Below, piece after piece: positions 30,944-39,661 of a stretch of 64,000 bases of DNA. Numbering within the stretch: position 1 is the stretch's first letter; every line of letters starts with the position of its first letter. The notes beneath the pieces were generated by a model, which made no database searches, was not told the DNA's origin, and was given only the letters and a program-made list of their open reading frames with translations. This DNA is from Pseudomonas sp. KBW05 (lineage in GTDB: Bacteria > Pseudomonadota > Gammaproteobacteria > Pseudomonadales > Pseudomonadaceae): assembly GCF_003852405.1 (NCBI RefSeq), contig NZ_QAJM01000024.1, forward strand, positions 124,001-188,000, read 5' to 3'. The position numbers and the translations under genes are program-made.

Positions 30944-31921
30944 GTGAACGTATTGATAACAGGTGCTGATGGTTTCATAGGTTCACACCTCACTGAACTT
31001 TTGGTCGCCGAAGGGTACACCGTAAAAGCGCTCTCTCAGTATAATTCGTTTAATAACTGGGGTTGGCTGGAAAATGTTGGCTGCCGGAAAGAGATCGAAG
31101 TTTTAAGTGGTGATGTGCGTGACCCTCACTACTGTAAACATATTACGGAAAATATTGATGTGGTTTTCAACCTGGCTGCGTTGATTGCTATTCCGTACTC
31201 ATATGTTGCACCTGATAGTTACGTTGATACGAATATCAAGGGTACCTTGAATATCTGCCAGGCCGCACTTGAAAATGGTGTTGGCCGAGTGATTCATACG
31301 TCTACCAGTGAGGTTTACGGCACAGCCCAATATGTCCCGATAGACGAAAAGCACCCGTTGCAGGCTCAATCGCCTTATAGCGCCTCTAAAATTGGTGCGG
31401 ATGCCATGGCGATGAGCTTTTTCAATTCTTTCGGTCTTCCGTTGACCATTGCCCGCCCCTTCAATACCTACGGCCCGCGGCAGTCAGCTCGGGCTGTTAT
31501 TCCTACGATCATCACTCAGATTGCCAGTGGGATGAAACAAATCAAGCTTGGCGATACTACGCCGACGCGTGACTTCAACTATGTTGCTGATACATGCCGT
31601 GGTTTTCTGCAGCTGGCCCGGTGTGAGCAAGCTATTGGCGAAGTTGTCAATATCGGTTCTAACTATGAAATTTCAGTGGCGGATACACTCAACCTCATCC
31701 GTGAATTGATGGGCAGTGATGTCGAGTTCCTGACGGATGAGCAGCGAATCCGACCTGAAAAATCCGAAGTGTTTCGCCTTTGGTGTGACAACACGAAGAT
31801 TCGCGGATTGACCGGTTTTGAACCTGAGTACTCTATCCGCGATGGCTTGCAAAAGACTATTGATTGGCTTGTTCAGCCGGAAAACCTGGCCAAGTACAAA
31901 GCTGATATCTATAACGTCTGA
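30944..31921 (+). CDS. legB: NDP-N-acetylglucosamine 4,6-dehydratase LegB (extended SDR)
   Basis: Extended short-chain dehydrogenase of 325 residues. It probably makes the 4-keto-6-deoxy intermediate from GDP- or UDP-GlcNAc, the first committed step to legionaminic acid. The NAD site is TGADGFIGSHL (residues 7-17), with VFNLAALIAIPYSY; serine/threonine in HTSTSEVYGTA and Tyr145-x3-Lys149 in YSASK complete the triad. RPFNTYGPRQSARAVIPT is the substrate-side motif of sugar dehydratases. It is first of a tightly packed seven-gene nonulosonate block. In C. jejuni the GDP-linked sugar is the substrate, and a guanylyltransferase-like gene is also present here. Confidence 0.88.
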   Translation: MNVLITGADGFIGSHLTELLVAEGYTVKALSQYNSFNNWGWLENVGCRKEIEVLSGDVRDPHYCKHITENIDVVFNLAALIAIPYSYVAPDSYVDTNIKGTLNICQAALENGVGRVIHTSTSEVYGTAQYVPIDEKHPLQAQSPYSASKIGADAMAMSFFNSFGLPLTIARPFNTYGPRQSARAVIPTIITQIASGMKQIKLGDTTPTRDFNYVADTCRGFLQLARCEQAIGEVVNIGSNYEISVADTLNLIRELMGSDVEFLTDEQRIRPEKSEVFRLWCDNTKIRGLTGFEPEYSIRDGLQKTIDWLVQPENLAKYKADIYNV

Positions 31922-31931
31922 GTAAATCACC

Positions 31932-33083
31932 ATGTTCGCTTCGCTCATCCAGTTTATCCGAGAGCAATACCGCACTAACGATTTTATTCCTTTGCATGCC
32001 CCGGTTTTTTCTGGGCGCGAACGTGACTACGTTTTGGAAACTATCGAGTCCACATTCGTTTCTAGCGTAGGTGCTTTCGTTGAGCGCTTTGAGAGCGACA
32101 TGGCTGGCTATACTGGAAGCCAAAAAGCCGTAGCAACAGTCAACGGTACTGCCGCGCTACACACTGCACTTATGTTGGCGGGCGTTCAGTCCGGTGATCT
32201 TGTGATCACGCAGGCGCTGACGTTTGTGGCCACGTGTAATGCAATTGCTTATTGTGGGGCTCAACCCGTTTTTATTGACGTTGATCGACACACGCTTGGC
32301 CTTTCACCTCTAGCCCTTGAGAAGTGGTTGGAGGAGATGGCCCGTAAAGACGATGATGGCACGTGCAGATTGAAGTCGACAGGGCAGGTTGTGCGGGCGT
32401 GTGTGCCAATGCACACCTTTGGGCATCCCGTCGAACTGGACAGTCTTGTCGCGGTCTGCGCGCGCTGGGGCATAGCACTCGTTGAGGATGCTGCAGAGTC
32501 TTTGGGCAGTTTTTACAAGGGGCGCCATACCGGTGTTTTTGGCCGTGTAGGCGTTCTGAGTTTTAATGGCAACAAGATCATTACCACGGGTGGTGGTGGA
32601 ATGATTCTTGCCGATGAGGATCTAGGTCGACGTGCAAAGCACCTCACCACTACTGCCAAGCAGCCGCACCCCTATGAGTATGTTCACGATGAGGTTGGCT
32701 ACAATTATCGTCTGCCAAACCTGAATGCGGCGCTCGGATGTGCTCAGCTTGAGCAGTTGGAAGACTTTATCGCGGCGAAGCGCAAGTTGGCCTCTGCGTA
32801 TTCGACTGCTTTGCAAGGCAGTGATCTGAGATTCTTCACCGAACCCGACAATTGCCGTTCCAACTATTGGCTCAATGCGGTGATCTGTGAGGATTCGAAA
32901 GCTCGGGATAGGTTGTTGAAAGAAACCAATGAGGGCGGAGTGATGACGCGGCCTATCTGGCAACTGATGAATCATTTGTCTATGTATGGTGGTTGCCTTC
33001 GTGGTGATTTGACGAATTCCGAGTGGCTGGCTGAACGTATAGTCAACCTGCCGAGCAGTGTCATTTCGGAGTTGCCGGATTGA
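31932..33083 (+). CDS. legC: LegC-family aminotransferase
   Basis: DegT-family PLP aminotransferase, 383 residues, that would put the 4-amino group on the LegB product. The start FIPLHAPVFSGRERDYV resembles LegC proteins. TVNGTAALHTAL binds the cofactor phosphate, DAAESLGSFYKG carries the ring aspartate, and the Schiff-base lysine is Lys215 in SFNGNKIITTGGGG. It follows legB by ten bases, and its stop overlaps the TTG start of the next gene. The amino group it adds becomes N7 of the final nine-carbon acid. Confidence 0.9.
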   Translation: MFASLIQFIREQYRTNDFIPLHAPVFSGRERDYVLETIESTFVSSVGAFVERFESDMAGYTGSQKAVATVNGTAALHTALMLAGVQSGDLVITQALTFVATCNAIAYCGAQPVFIDVDRHTLGLSPLALEKWLEEMARKDDDGTCRLKSTGQVVRACVPMHTFGHPVELDSLVAVCARWGIALVEDAAESLGSFYKGRHTGVFGRVGVLSFNGNKIITTGGGGMILADEDLGRRAKHLTTTAKQPHPYEYVHDEVGYNYRLPNLNAALGCAQLEQLEDFIAAKRKLASAYSTALQGSDLRFFTEPDNCRSNYWLNAVICEDSKARDRLLKETNEGGVMTRPIWQLMNHLSMYGGCLRGDLTNSEWLAERIVNLPSSVISELPD

Positions 33084-34234
33084 GCCGTAAAGTTGCGGTA
33101 TTTACAGGTACTCGGGCTGAGTATGGTTTGCTGTATTGGCTTATCAAGGGCATTCAGGAAAGTCAGCACCTAGAGTTGCAGCTTATCGTCAGTGGGATGC
33201 ACCTTTCGCCCGAGTTTGGTGAAACCTGGAAGCAGATTGAGCAGGATGGTTTCGGGATTGACGCAAAAGTGGAGATGTTGCTTTCGTCGGACACCTCCGT
33301 TGGCGTGGTCAAATCCATGGGGCTCGGAACGCTTGGGTTTGCAGATGCGCTCGACCGTCTCAAGCCTGATGTACTTGTTGTACTGGGGGATCGCTTCGAG
33401 GCCTTGGCAATTGTTCAGGCTGCCCTCGTAATGAGAATTCCGGTGGCGCATCTACACGGCGGGGAGATAACAGAGGGCGCATACGACGACGCCATTCGTC
33501 ACGCTATCAGCAAGATGTCATATCTTCACTTTGTTTCCGCGCAAGCTTACAGGCGCCGTGTGATTCAGATGGGTGAGTCGCCAGATCGGGTCTTTGACGT
33601 GGGTGCGATAGGGCTGGATCACGTGTTGCGCACTGCCAGAATGGACAGCGCCCAGCTTTCCGAGAGCTTGAGCTTTTCGATCAAGCAACCATTTTTTCTA
33701 GTAACCTATCATCCCGTAACGATGCAGGGTGAAGATCCGGTTGAGACCTTCAATGCGCTCCTGGAGGCTTTGGATGAGTTCCCTCTGCACCAGGTCATCT
33801 TCACATACCCCAATGCTGACAATGGGGGGAGAGCAATAATTCCTCTTTTGGAAGATTATGCCCAGCGCCAGCCTGAGCGGGTTCTGGCAATTCCTTCCCT
33901 TGGCTTCAAGCGGTATTTGAGTGCTGTTCCATTGGCTTGTGCTGTAGTCGGGAACTCCTCAAGCGGTATCATCGAAGTTCCCGCATTCGGAATTCCAACG
34001 GTGAACATTGGTATTCGCCAGAAAGGGCGCTTGGCTGCCGACTCGGTAATCGACTGCGATTCGACGAAGGTCGATATAGAGAGAGCACTTTGCCTTGCCT
34101 TATCTGAGCCGTTCGCCTTGGCTTGCAAATCGACCACGAATCCTTACGGCCAAGGCAACGCTTCTGAAACCATCATTGGCGTTTTGGAGCAGTTCGAGGG
34201 AGCAACTCACAAATCTTTTCACGACTTGGGCTGA
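33080..34234 (+). CDS. legG: Hydrolysing NDP-sugar 2-epimerase LegG (NeuC family)
   Basis: Releases the nucleotide and inverts C2 to give 2,4-diacetamido-2,4,6-trideoxymannose, the direct precursor of legionaminic acid. 384 residues; the UDP-GlcNAc 2-epimerase fold of the NeuC type is shown by VFTGTRAEYGLLYWLI, VLGDRFEALA, AHLHGGEITEGAYDDAIRH and VGNSSSGIIEVPAFG. The start is TTG at 33080 within the legC stop (TTGA overlap), giving SRKVAVFTGTRAEYG. The NeuC type separates this pathway from pseudaminic acid, where the hydrolase PseG is unrelated. It is the only 2-epimerase in the locus. Confidence 0.9.
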   Translation: MSRKVAVFTGTRAEYGLLYWLIKGIQESQHLELQLIVSGMHLSPEFGETWKQIEQDGFGIDAKVEMLLSSDTSVGVVKSMGLGTLGFADALDRLKPDVLVVLGDRFEALAIVQAALVMRIPVAHLHGGEITEGAYDDAIRHAISKMSYLHFVSAQAYRRRVIQMGESPDRVFDVGAIGLDHVLRTARMDSAQLSESLSFSIKQPFFLVTYHPVTMQGEDPVETFNALLEALDEFPLHQVIFTYPNADNGGRAIIPLLEDYAQRQPERVLAIPSLGFKRYLSAVPLACAVVGNSSSGIIEVPAFGIPTVNIGIRQKGRLAADSVIDCDSTKVDIERALCLALSEPFALACKSTTNPYGQGNASETIIGVLEQFEGATHKSFHDLG

Positions 34235-34237
34235 ACC

Positions 34238-35326
34238 ATGGATTTGATTAGCAGAGATTCGGTTTACATCATCGCGGAAGCCGGTGTTAATCATAACGGC
34301 GAGCGTGAATTGGCGTTTGCATTGATTGACGCCGCCGCGCAGGCAGGAGCAGACGCAGTAAAGTTCCAGACCTTCGATGCAAAGCGGCTTGCTGCCAAGC
34401 ACTTGGAAAAGGCGGCCTATCAAAAGAAGAATTCCGACAGCACTGAAAGTCAGCTCGCCATGCTTCAAAAACTCGAGTTGCCTCAAGAATGGCATCATGA
34501 ACTACAGAGGCATGCCCGGGAGCAGGGCATCGAATTCTTGTCGACCGCATTTGACTCGGACAGCCTCGAATTCTTGGCGGACCTGGGTATGCCTTTATAC
34601 AAGGTGCCGTCGGGTGAGCTAACGAACGGACCGCTTTTATGGCAGTTCGCTAAAACCGGAAAAAAACTGGTTCTTTCTACCGGAATGGCCACTCTATCAG
34701 AGGTGGAACAAGCGCTAGCAATCGTTGCGCATGCGCTTGTGTCTGTTTCTGAGCCGAAAAACCTGGATGAGGTTTGGGAGAATTGGGGTCGTAGCAGTTC
34801 GCGCAAGATGCTTTGTGGTCACGTGACTTTGCTCCATTGTACCTCGCAGTATCCGACCCCATGGGGGGAGGTGAATCTCAGGGCAATGGACACGCTGGCC
34901 GCTGCCTTTGGGTTGGAAGTCGGTTACTCAGACCACACGGTAGGTGGCTTGATTTCGATTGCTGCCGTGGCGCGTGGTGCCAAGGTGATCGAGAAGCACT
35001 TTACGTTGAGTCGGGCGTTGCCAGGCCCGGATCATCTGTCTTCACTTGAGCCTGACGAATTGCAGGCGATGGTTTCTGATATTCGCGCGCTTGAACAAGC
35101 ACTTGGCGATGGCGCCAAGGCTCCCCAGGACAGTGAATGGGATACACGCAGAGCGGCGAGACAGCAAGTCGTAGCGAGCTGTGATATCCCGCTCGGCAGT
35201 GTGTACACTCGGGCGCACCTGACCACTGCTCGCAGCGGGAAGGGGCTGCCGGCAACCATGCTGTGGGAATTAGTCGGAAGAAAAGCATCTCGTAGCTATA
35301 TGGCCGGTGAGAATATAGATCTGTGA
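34238..35326 (+). CDS. legI: Nonulosonic acid synthase LegI (NeuB family)
   Basis: Condenses the six-carbon 2,4-diacetamido sugar with phosphoenolpyruvate, giving a legionaminic-type nine-carbon acid; 362 residues. NeuB motifs: IIAEAGVNHNGE, AGADAVKFQTF, YKVPSGELTN, STGMATLSEVE and the metal/PEP-binding GYSDHTVGG with EKHFTLSR. A C-terminal antifreeze/SAF-like domain is indicated by ASCDIPLGSVYTRAHLTTAR. It lies three bases after legG and overlaps legH by GTGA. Confidence 0.92.
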   Translation: MDLISRDSVYIIAEAGVNHNGERELAFALIDAAAQAGADAVKFQTFDAKRLAAKHLEKAAYQKKNSDSTESQLAMLQKLELPQEWHHELQRHAREQGIEFLSTAFDSDSLEFLADLGMPLYKVPSGELTNGPLLWQFAKTGKKLVLSTGMATLSEVEQALAIVAHALVSVSEPKNLDEVWENWGRSSSRKMLCGHVTLLHCTSQYPTPWGEVNLRAMDTLAAAFGLEVGYSDHTVGGLISIAAVARGAKVIEKHFTLSRALPGPDHLSSLEPDELQAMVSDIRALEQALGDGAKAPQDSEWDTRRAARQQVVASCDIPLGSVYTRAHLTTARSGKGLPATMLWELVGRKASRSYMAGENIDL

Positions 35327-35997
35327 GTGGTGAGGAAGTCGAGTTGAGACCCCCATTGATTCTGTTGGGCGCGGGAGGACATGCGAAAGTGCTGTTGTCG
35401 CTTATTCGCGCCTGCGGCTTTGAAGTGTTGGGGGTCTGTGATCCTGGGTTGGCGCGAAGAGGTGTCATCGAGTGGCGCGGTATCAAGGTATTGGGCTCCG
35501 ATGAAGCTGTGTTCGCCATGGATCCGCACTCAGTAGGACTGGTGAACGGTGTTGGTCAATTGGTGAGGGGCGCTGGGCGGCGCTCGGTGTTTGATGCATT
35601 TGCAGCGCGTGGGTTCGGGTTTCCTGCCTTGGTTCACCCCGCCGCTTGGGTTGATGAGTCTGTATCGCTGAGCCCAGGTGTCCAGGTTATGGCGGGCGCC
35701 ATCATTCAGGCTGATGTGGTGATTGGGGAAAACTCCATTATCAACACTCGCGCAAGTGTTGATCACGACTGCCAATTGGGGTGCGATGTTCATGTTGCGC
35801 CGGGTGCAACACTTTGCGGTGGTGTTTTTCTGGCGGATAGGGTTTTTGTTGCCAGCGGAGCAACAGTCATACAAGGTCTCAGTATTGGTGAGGGTGCAGT
35901 TGTGGGGGCCGGAGTCGCGGTGGTCAGGGATCTGGCCGCTCATCAGACTCTTTTAGGCCCGGCAGCGCGCAGTAAGATTGCTGGTCAAGACCATTAG
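35323..35997 (+). CDS. legH: Sugar N-acetyltransferase, NeuD/PglD family (LegH candidate)
   Basis: Left-handed beta-helix acetyltransferase of 224 residues. The N-terminal PglD-type nucleotide-sugar domain has LLGAGGHAKVLL, and hexapeptide turns follow (VMAGAIIQADVVIGENSIIN, then HVAPGATLCGGVFLADRVF). The catalytic histidine is in ASVDHDCQLG. In the legionaminic pathway LegH acetylates the 4-amino group added by LegC, before the LegG and LegI steps; that is the most likely role. A NeuD-like O-acetyltransferase is the alternative. The start is GTG at 35323, overlapping the legI stop. Confidence 0.85.
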   Translation: MSGEEVELRPPLILLGAGGHAKVLLSLIRACGFEVLGVCDPGLARRGVIEWRGIKVLGSDEAVFAMDPHSVGLVNGVGQLVRGAGRRSVFDAFAARGFGFPALVHPAAWVDESVSLSPGVQVMAGAIIQADVVIGENSIINTRASVDHDCQLGCDVHVAPGATLCGGVFLADRVFVASGATVIQGLSIGEGAVVGAGVAVVRDLAAHQTLLGPAARSKIAGQDH

Positions 35998-36005
35998 GGA
36001 TTTTT

Positions 36006-37061
36006 ATGCAACAGTGGGAATCAATACTTATCACGCCAGATACCTCCCTAGGAGAGGCTATTAAGACGCTTGACGAAGCGGCTTTGCGTATCGTTCTAGT
36101 GGTCGATACGGAGCGACGCCTGTTAGGCACGTTGACCGATGGCGATGTCAGGCGCAGTTTGCTGAAGCAACAGCCTCTGGATATCAAGGTGCAAGAAGTG
36201 ATGTGCAGTTCCCCTCAAACAGTGGGCAGGGATTGGACAAAACAACGCATTCTCGCGGTCATGGACAAGCTTCAGTTGTTGCAGCTGCCGGTGGTCGATG
36301 CGCAACATCGAGTTGTCGGGTTGGAAACCCTTCAAGGGCTGACGCAGAAAGCGCATCGGGATAATCCCGTTTTCCTGATGGCAGGTGGATTTGGATCGCG
36401 TTTGCGCCCGTTGACGCATAATTGCCCCAAGCCGCTTCTAAAAGTGGGTGATAAACCCATTTTGGAATTGATCATTGAGAGCTTCATTGCGGCAGGCTTT
36501 CATCGGTTTTTTATTTCAACCCACTATATGCCGGAAATGATCCGAGAGTATTTCGGTGATGGTTCTCGTTGGGGAGTGAGTATTCGTTATGTTCACGAAG
36601 ATACCCCGCTGGGGACGGGGGGTGCCTTAGGGCTCTTGCCGCATGATGAAATAGATTTGCCTATGTTCATGATGAACGGTGATCTGCTGACTACGTTGAA
36701 TTTCCGGAATGTACTGGAGTTTCACGAGGGGCATTCGGCCGTTGCAACTATGTGCGTGCGCGAATACGAGCATCGCGTACCTTATGGGGTCATTCAAAGC
36801 GATGGGCATCGTATTAGTTCAATGGTCGAGAAGCCGGTACATCGCTGCTTTATCAATGCAGGAATCTATTTGCTATCGCCCGAACTGGTCAGAAGCGTGA
36901 AGCCAGGCACGCATATCGATATGCCTACTTTGTTGGAACAAGAAATCGCCAACCGTAAAGATGTGAATATTTTCCCTATCCATGAGTATTGGCTGGATAT
37001 CGGTCGGATGGAGGATTTCCAGCGAGCCCAATCTGATATAGGTGGTCTCTTCAATGGTTGA
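36006..37061 (+). CDS. ptmE: CBS-domain sugar-1-phosphate nucleotidyltransferase (PtmE-like)
   Basis: 351 residues: two CBS motifs at about 1-115 (LGTLTDGDVRRSLLK; LPVVDAQHRVVGLETLQ), then a nucleotidyltransferase domain starting PVFLMAGGFGSRLRPLTHNCPKPLLKVG. NGDLLTTLNF carries the metal-binding aspartate and VEKPVHRCFINAGIYLL the sugar site. In C. jejuni, PtmE transfers GMP to glucosamine-1-phosphate to begin the GDP-linked legionaminic route; domain layout and neighbours fit that role. The CBS pair may sense a nucleotide. It starts nine bases after legH and overlaps legF by eight. Confidence 0.87.
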   Translation: MQQWESILITPDTSLGEAIKTLDEAALRIVLVVDTERRLLGTLTDGDVRRSLLKQQPLDIKVQEVMCSSPQTVGRDWTKQRILAVMDKLQLLQLPVVDAQHRVVGLETLQGLTQKAHRDNPVFLMAGGFGSRLRPLTHNCPKPLLKVGDKPILELIIESFIAAGFHRFFISTHYMPEMIREYFGDGSRWGVSIRYVHEDTPLGTGGALGLLPHDEIDLPMFMMNGDLLTTLNFRNVLEFHEGHSAVATMCVREYEHRVPYGVIQSDGHRISSMVEKPVHRCFINAGIYLLSPELVRSVKPGTHIDMPTLLEQEIANRKDVNIFPIHEYWLDIGRMEDFQRAQSDIGGLFNG

Positions 37062-37761
37062 GTACACGCCTAATATGGATATTTTGGCGATTGTCCCGGC
37101 GCGGGCCGGAAGCAAAAGGCTGCCGGGGAAAAACACCTTGGAGCTACACGGAAAGCCGTTGATCTGCTGGACTTTGGAGGCGGCGCAAAAGAGTCGAGTC
37201 ATTGATCTGCTGGTCGTCAGCAGTGATGACGATGAGGTGTTGGCACACGGTGAGCGATTGGGCGCTCGTACCCTAAGACGCCCCAGCGATTTGGCGCAGG
37301 ACACGTCAACTACGTACGATGTGCTCCTGCACACTTTGGAATCCCTCAAGCTAGAAGGGGTGAGACCCGCTCGAATTATGTTGTTGCAACCCACTTCACC
37401 GTTACGTGACGCTGACGATATCAAGGCAGCAGTGAGTCGGATGAATGAAACCCAGGCTAAAAGCGTGGTGAGCGTCTGTCCATGTGAGCATTCTCCGTTG
37501 TGGTCCAATACGCTGGGCGCACAGGGACAAATGGACGACTTCCTGTCACCGGCGCTACTCAATCAGCGCAGCCAGGATCTACCTTTATACTATAGGCTGA
37601 ACGGCGCTGTTTATATCGCCAATACACAATCTTTTATAGAGCAAAAGGGCTTTTTCATGTCAAACAGCATGGCGTATGTCATGCCAGCAGAAAAGTCAGT
37701 TGATATTGATACTATTATCGATTTTAAACTTTGCCAGATCATTTTAGAAATGCGTGTTTGA
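37054..37761 (+). CDS. legF: CMP-legionaminic acid synthetase LegF (NeuA family)
   Basis: Activates the nonulosonic acid with CTP; 235 residues. The NeuA motifs are IVPARAGSKRLPGKN near the start, LLQPTSPLRDADDI, and KSVDIDTIIDF near the end, holding the metal-binding aspartates. I chose ATG at 37054 because AGGTGG lies about eight bases upstream, although it overlaps ptmE by eight bases; ATG at 37075 would lose seven residues. The stop overlaps the next ATG (TGATG). With it, the pathway from GlcNAc to CMP-sugar is complete in one operon. Confidence 0.9.
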   Translation: MVEYTPNMDILAIVPARAGSKRLPGKNTLELHGKPLICWTLEAAQKSRVIDLLVVSSDDDEVLAHGERLGARTLRRPSDLAQDTSTTYDVLLHTLESLKLEGVRPARIMLLQPTSPLRDADDIKAAVSRMNETQAKSVVSVCPCEHSPLWSNTLGAQGQMDDFLSPALLNQRSQDLPLYYRLNGAVYIANTQSFIEQKGFFMSNSMAYVMPAEKSVDIDTIIDFKLCQIILEMRV

Positions 37762-39041
37762 TGAAAAAGTTTTTCGCAAGAATCAATGTTGTTTTTAGGT
37801 CTTTTTGTCGTGCAAATGGTTGGCGAGAACTCAAGCAATCTGATCTTCTCATCCTGAGGCATGATGCCGATTGCGGATACCGGTATGCCAATGCGGTCTA
37901 TTCGCCGATTGCAGATACCCTGGTCGAGCATTGCCTCTCTGCGGGCTTTACTGTGCAGTCCGTAGCAACACCCTTCAGCCACATCACCAAGCAGCGCGCA
38001 TTTAATTACCCCGTGGCATTCAACCGCCCGTTTCTTGCAATCGCGCTGTGGGCACGTGTTTTGAAACTGTTGATTGGGCCTGAAAAAAGTAAGGCATGGG
38101 CCTCTACGAAGAAAACGAATCTTTGGCTGAGCATCCTTGCACGTGTAAAGCCTCAAATGGTGATCGGTATTCAACCTGATATTTCTTTATGTCGGGCGGG
38201 CCGGGTTTTGGGCGTTCCTGTTTACGACATACAGCACGGTGTTATTGAGTCGAGTAACAGTTGGTACGGTGAAATATTAGAAAGAAACTCCGAAGACGCT
38301 GAATTACCGAGTGGCTTTTTGTGTTGGGATCATGAAAGCGCGAAGGTGCTTGAAGCCTGGGCACCCGCTCGGGGGGCAGAGGTTCTGGTCGTTGGCCATC
38401 CGTGGTATCAACGCTTTAGAAATCCGTCAGCCAATGATGGTTTGGTTCGAGAGGCCTTGCAGTCAAGCAGGATTGCCGTTGGCGACAAGCCAACAATTCT
38501 GGTTGCGCTGCAGTGGGGGTTGCACATCCATTATTATGCGGACACTGACTTCAATCACGTAATGTGTGATGCGCTGGAGTCGGTTATTTTGCAAACGCAA
38601 GGCCAGTACCAATGGCTGCTGAGGCTTCACCCGCTGCAGCTTACGGGTGCAGAAGGTGATCATTGCGAGAAATACCTGGCTGCTACGTTTGGTCATCTTG
38701 CGGATGTCGAATGGTATAAAACCAGTACTGTTCCGTTACCCCTATTGTTGTCGCAAGTTGATTTACACATCACTGATATGAGTTCTGTGGTGATTGAGGC
38801 CTCATGGTTTGGTATCCCTTCTGCGCTACTGAACCCCTTTCTCGAAGAGGGTGGCTGCATAGATAAGCTCTATCTGCGAGAGCGGCAAAGCGGTATCGCA
38901 AAGATTATTCCCCAGCAAAATGCAGCTATCACATCCTGGATCGCGGAAGCGTTACAAACGAAATTTCAGTCCACAGAAAAAGAGTTGCCTCATTCAGGTG
39001 TGAACTCCTTTCTAGATAGAAGGCTGGTGAAAAATGTCTAG
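37761..39041 (+). CDS. Putative glycosyltransferase, candidate legionaminyl transferase
   Basis: 426 residues with no transmembrane segments and a likely two-domain GT-B shape. The middle has PDISLCRAGRVLGVPVYDIQHGVIES; a 'QHG' block like this occurs in surface-polysaccharide proteins of uncertain family. The C-terminal half has LLRLHPLQLTG and DLHITDMSSVVIEASWFGIP, similar in style to nucleotide-sugar sites of capsule and teichoic-acid type transferases. It sits directly after legF (TGATG overlap) and before hisH of set 2 (eight-base overlap). I therefore infer that it uses CMP-legionaminic acid. I do not recognise the family with certainty. Confidence 0.65.
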   Translation: MKKFFARINVVFRSFCRANGWRELKQSDLLILRHDADCGYRYANAVYSPIADTLVEHCLSAGFTVQSVATPFSHITKQRAFNYPVAFNRPFLAIALWARVLKLLIGPEKSKAWASTKKTNLWLSILARVKPQMVIGIQPDISLCRAGRVLGVPVYDIQHGVIESSNSWYGEILERNSEDAELPSGFLCWDHESAKVLEAWAPARGAEVLVVGHPWYQRFRNPSANDGLVREALQSSRIAVGDKPTILVALQWGLHIHYYADTDFNHVMCDALESVILQTQGQYQWLLRLHPLQLTGAEGDHCEKYLAATFGHLADVEWYKTSTVPLPLLLSQVDLHITDMSSVVIEASWFGIPSALLNPFLEEGGCIDKLYLRERQSGIAKIIPQQNAAITSWIAEALQTKFQSTEKELPHSGVNSFLDRRLVKNV

Positions 39042-39660
39042 ACGAAAAATTTCCGTCATCGACTACGGGGCCGGCAATATTGCCTCCGTTGTTAACATGA
39101 TCCGGCACGTTGGCGGCGAAGCTGAGGTTATTTCATCGCCTCGCGATTTGGCTCAAGCCAGCAAGTTGCTTCTCCCGGGTGTAGGCGCGTTTGATCATGC
39201 GATGAAGTGTCTGCATGACGGGGGGTGGCTCCCAGAGCTGAATAAGTGCGTATTGCAGAACGAGGTCCCTGTCATGGGAATCTGCTTGGGCATGCAGTTG
39301 ATGTGCAAGTCTAGCGAGGAGGGCGTTGCACAGGGATTGAATTGGATCAGCGCCAGCGTTCAGCGCTTCAATTTTGAAGCACAGCACTTACGCCTTAAGG
39401 TGCCGCACATGGGATGGAACGCCGTTGATGTGGTCAAGGACGATCCGGTGTTTGATGATCGCTCCATACTGAGACGTTTCTACTTCGTACATTCGTATTA
39501 CGTTAGTTGTCACGACAGAGACGATGTATTGCTGGAATGCAATTACGGTCAAAAATTTGTGGCGGGATTTCGGAGTAAAAATATTTGGGGCTTTCAATTT
39601 CACCCGGAAAAAAGCCACAAGTTTGGTATGGAAATATTCAAACGATTTCTAGAGGTGTGA
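39034..39660 (+). CDS. HisH-like glutaminase subunit, set 2 (sugar amidination)
   Basis: Second class I glutaminase in the locus, 208 residues. The catalytic cysteine is in GICLGMQLM, and histidine and glutamate in FQFHPEKSHKF. The start is SRRKISVIDYGAGNIASV. It is clearly diverged from the set 1 HisH (29086), so it is not a recent duplicate. It overlaps the upstream transferase by eight bases and is followed by hisF after one base. I infer that it supplies ammonia to the WbpG-like protein at 40425. Confidence 0.9.
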   Translation: MSRRKISVIDYGAGNIASVVNMIRHVGGEAEVISSPRDLAQASKLLLPGVGAFDHAMKCLHDGGWLPELNKCVLQNEVPVMGICLGMQLMCKSSEEGVAQGLNWISASVQRFNFEAQHLRLKVPHMGWNAVDVVKDDPVFDDRSILRRFYFVHSYYVSCHDRDDVLLECNYGQKFVAGFRSKNIWGFQFHPEKSHKFGMEIFKRFLEV

Positions 39661-39661
39661 C

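Noticed and set aside
30944-37761. Pseudaminic acid rather than legionaminic acid pathway.
   Set aside because: The hydrolase is NeuC-type rather than PseG, the acetyltransferase is NeuD/PglD-type rather than PseH, and a PtmE-like enzyme is present; these fit legionaminic acid better, although stereochemistry needs proof.
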